The notes under the pieces: generated by a model
Seen by the model: the letters and a program-made list of their open reading frames with translations, nothing else
What the model was told of the DNA's origin: nothing
Databases searched by the model: none
Source: Isochrysis galbana
Taxonomy: Eukaryota > Haptophyta > Isochrysidales > Isochrysidaceae
Assembly: GCA_018136815.1 (NCBI GenBank)
Contig: CM030938.1
Coordinates: 2,891,289-2,955,288, forward strand
Reading direction: 5' to 3'
DNA length: 64,000 nucleotides
Shown: positions 61,969 to 64,000 of the stretch, one piece after another
How positions within the stretch are numbered: the stretch's first letter is position 1
How the letters are laid out: every line of letters begins with the position of its first letter
Position numbers and translations under genes: made by a program

Positions 61969-62496
61969 TTGAGCGCACCAGAGCGCCCGGCGGAGCGATC
62001 CAGGGCACCAAAATCTCGCGATAGGGGTTTCGTCGGCTCGCACCAAGATATCTCTAAAAAATTAGCTTATTGTTTTGGTCTTGCAAAGGGGGTCAGTCTC
62101 TCAGTTGGGTTCTAGTATAATAAATTGGTTGCCGGTCTACGAGGCAGTGGGCCCCCTCCTCAACTGCGTTGCGGCGTGTTCATTCGCAGGGGGCCGCGCG
62201 ACAGGCGGTGGCCTCTCCCTCCTCTCGCGGCTCTCTCTCAGCTCTCTCTCCCTCCCTTTCCCCCCTCTCCCCCCCTGCCCCTCCCCCCCCTCCCCCCCTC
62301 ATTCCTATCTCTCTCTCTCTCTATCTGCGCGTGTGTTTCTCTCGTGCGCTCGCTCGGGTCCGGACGGGGGAGGCGAAAGGGAGCGCACAGCGCTGCACGC
62401 TCTCGCTCTCCCTCCCTCCATCCATCCATCCAGCTACCTCCCTTCCTCCCTCCCTCTCTTCGACCCCCACCCCCTCTCTTGTTGCCCTCTCGGTCC
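61969..62496. promoter_or_regulatory. Spacer with pyrimidine-rich transportin upstream tract
   Basis: 62215-62490 is dominated by CT-rich plus-strand runs (CTCTCTCTC, CCCTCCC, CATCCATCCATC) directly before the transportin ATG, as in front of the transporter and kinase genes. A frame that extends upstream through this tract is low-complexity. Confidence 0.45.
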
Positions 62497-64000
62497 ATGT
62501 CGGCAGAGGGCTCCGAGCCTTGGCAGCCGAGCGCCGAGGGGCTTAGCCAGCTGTTGCAGCTGCTCGTTTCATCGCAGTCGGCGGACAATCAGACGCACCG
62601 CGCAATCCAGCAGCAACTCATCGCCTTCAATGCAATCCCCGAATTCAATAACTACCTCGTCTACATATTCTATGCTATGCGCGACCAGCCAGGCCCTGTG
62701 CGTCAGATGGCGGGCCTCGTGCTCAAGAACAATGTGAAAGAGCGCTGGGACGAGCTGCAACCTTCGGTGCAGGCATATGTGAAGCAGGGGGTCCTGGAGT
62801 GCATTGGCGTGCCAGAGTCCTTCCTGCGGCAGACGGCGGGCACATGCGTCACGACAATTGCCTACACCGCGGGGCTTGCTGCGTGGCCTGACCTCGTGCC
62901 GACTCTTTTGGGGATGCTCAGCGGTTCAAATACCAATACGGATACCGCCGAGGGGGCTCTCGCCGCTCTCGCCAAGGTTTGCGAGGACTCGAGCGAAGCT
63001 CTTGCCACGCAACCCGCGTCGCAGCCGCTTTTGGTGCCGCTCATTGAGACAATACTGCCACTAGTGAACGCGGCGCACATGCCGTTGCGAAGGCGCGCAG
63101 CACTACTGCCCATTGTGCAAACCAAGAGGAATAATCCCTCGAGTAGTCCTCGTAGAGCCACCGCTAGCGCACAGGTCTCTGTATCCATTGCTCACGGCCT
63201 CCCCATGCGACTGCCCAGTTGGACCGCCTTGTGGTGCCCATCAGTCTCATCGCTGCCAGTGGCACGTCTCCCTTGTTCGCAGGCACGCTCTGGCTTGCAT
63301 CAATGCTTTCATTCCGCTTTGTCCCGAGCCACTGAATTCCCGCATGCCCGCATTGTTGGCCGCCTTGGATGCCGCCAAGACAGACGAAACGCCTGAAGTT
63401 CGACGTCTTGTTTGTCAGGTGTGTAATCGAAGCATGGCACGCTGATAATAGTGGAGCTGTTGCCCAGACGGGAGGCTAGAACTGCTAAGCCGATGCACCT
63501 ATCACCGACTCTCCTCTGACGGAGTGGCCGATTCGTCCGTCCCTACTAACCGAGCGCGTGGTGCAACGCGTTGTTGACTGGCACCGCCACCCTGCTTCCT
63601 CTAGGCTCTCGTGATGCTTCTTGATGTTGCAATTGAGAAGCTCGAACCTGTGATGCCGCAGCTGATCCCTTTCATGCTCTCCGCTACAGCGGACGCCGAC
63701 CCGCTTGTCGCGCTCGAAGCGTGCGAGTTTTGGTGAGAGGCATCGCGCAGACCCAACTCGCATTCAGTCCATTCTGAAATCTAGGTGGCTGTCAATTCGT
63801 TGCTCATGACGCCTGCATGCATTATGCCTCAGGTCTGCTATTTGCGAGACCAGATGTGCAAAGCAGGCATTGTCTCCATTCCTCTCACAGCTCGTTTCCC
63901 TCTTGCTTCGCGGGATGGTCTACCCACCTGATGAGATTGAGGAGCTGCTTGCCGCAGGAGAGGCCGATGCTCACGAGGCCGACCGGCCGGAAGACATTCG
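62497..64000 (+). CDS. TNPO1: Transportin (karyopherin-beta2 / importin-beta family), 3'-partial
   Basis: Exons are 62497-63092, 63283-63418, 63605-63732 and 63833 onward, running off the window. The protein starts [23 protein letters not shown], then [27 protein letters not shown] and [12 protein letters not shown], the transportin-1 N-terminal HEAT repeats. [59 protein letters not shown] and [12 protein letters not shown] follow in the expected order. Transportins import PY-NLS cargo (hnRNPs and others) and release it on RanGTP. Intron 1 lacks a GT donor: the only in-frame join is AAG|GCGCGC to TTCGCAG|G, a GC-AG intron. TNPO1 and TNPO2/3 cannot be told apart from this fragment alone, but similarity is clearly to TNPO1/2. 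Confidence 0.93.

Noticed and set aside
62075-62496. Upstream extension of the transportin frame
   Set aside because: It translates a CT-rich leader into Ser/Pro/Leu repeats; transportin homology begins at the ATG at 62497.
1-64000. CRISPR arrays, bacterial operons, rRNA genes
   Set aside because: No regularly spaced repeats, no ribosome-binding-site pattern and no rRNA-like sequence were seen. Gene structure is eukaryotic throughout.

Overview
The window is nuclear DNA from a GC-rich, intron-bearing, flagellated protist, most likely an alga. Several genes have short introns whose boundaries restore conserved protein motifs. One gene encodes the intraflagellar-transport protein IFT122, so the organism builds a cilium or flagellum. 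A (Ser-Pro)n surface-type protein, LINEs with a C-terminal zinc knuckle, a tyrosine-recombinase retroelement and a Harbinger transposase suit a green-lineage or haptophyte flagellate, but I cannot fix the lineage. All exon joins were read by eye, with no database search or transcript support.

Layout. 0.1-2.4 kb: 3' end of a tyrosine-recombinase retroelement inserted in the tail of an unrecognised ORF. 2.4-7.2 kb: LINE remnants, a tRNA-like SINE and short repeats. 7.7-11.9 kb: full-size ABCG/PDR-type transporter. 12-14 kb: dispersed repeats. 14.3-14.8 kb: broken ankyrin-repeat gene. 15.1-17.5 kb: 5'-truncated LINE with a perfect 16-bp target-site duplication. 18-18.5 kb: membrane-protein exon. 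19.3-21.3 kb: LINE interrupted by another insertion. 21.5-23 kb: Nudix hydrolase (three exons). 23-28.4 kb: Pro-rich ORF and two LINE copies. 28.9-29.5 kb: small J-domain protein. 30.2-32.4 kb: 5' half of the same LINE family. 33.3-37 kb: a 3.6-kb uninterrupted frame with zinc finger, two ABC-type ATPase modules and an acetyltransferase. 37.6-39.5 kb: AT-rich, inverted-repeat-bounded insert and a (Ser-Pro)n protein. 40.2-41.6 kb: four-exon coiled-coil protein. 43.2-44.7 kb: Ty3/gypsy fragment cut by a LINE. 44.9-53 kb: IFT122 and PRP4 kinase, head to head. 54.9-58.2 kb: large membrane protein. 60.3-62 kb: Harbinger-type transposase. 62.5 kb to the end: transportin/importin-beta gene running off the window.

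The host genes (transporter, Nudix hydrolase, J-protein, IFT122, PRP4 kinase, transportin) are unrelated housekeeping functions and form no pathway. Several start just downstream of long pyrimidine-rich tracts. The space between them is mostly one LINE family: the copies together cover ORF1, CCCH fingers, APE endonuclease, the start and end of the RT, a zinc knuckle and a 3' UTR ending in T, not A. The most unusual items are the zinc finger/double-ATPase/GNAT protein at 33.3-37 kb, the AT-rich insert at 37.6-38.5 kb, the T-tailed retroelements and the split-repeat YR element at the left edge.
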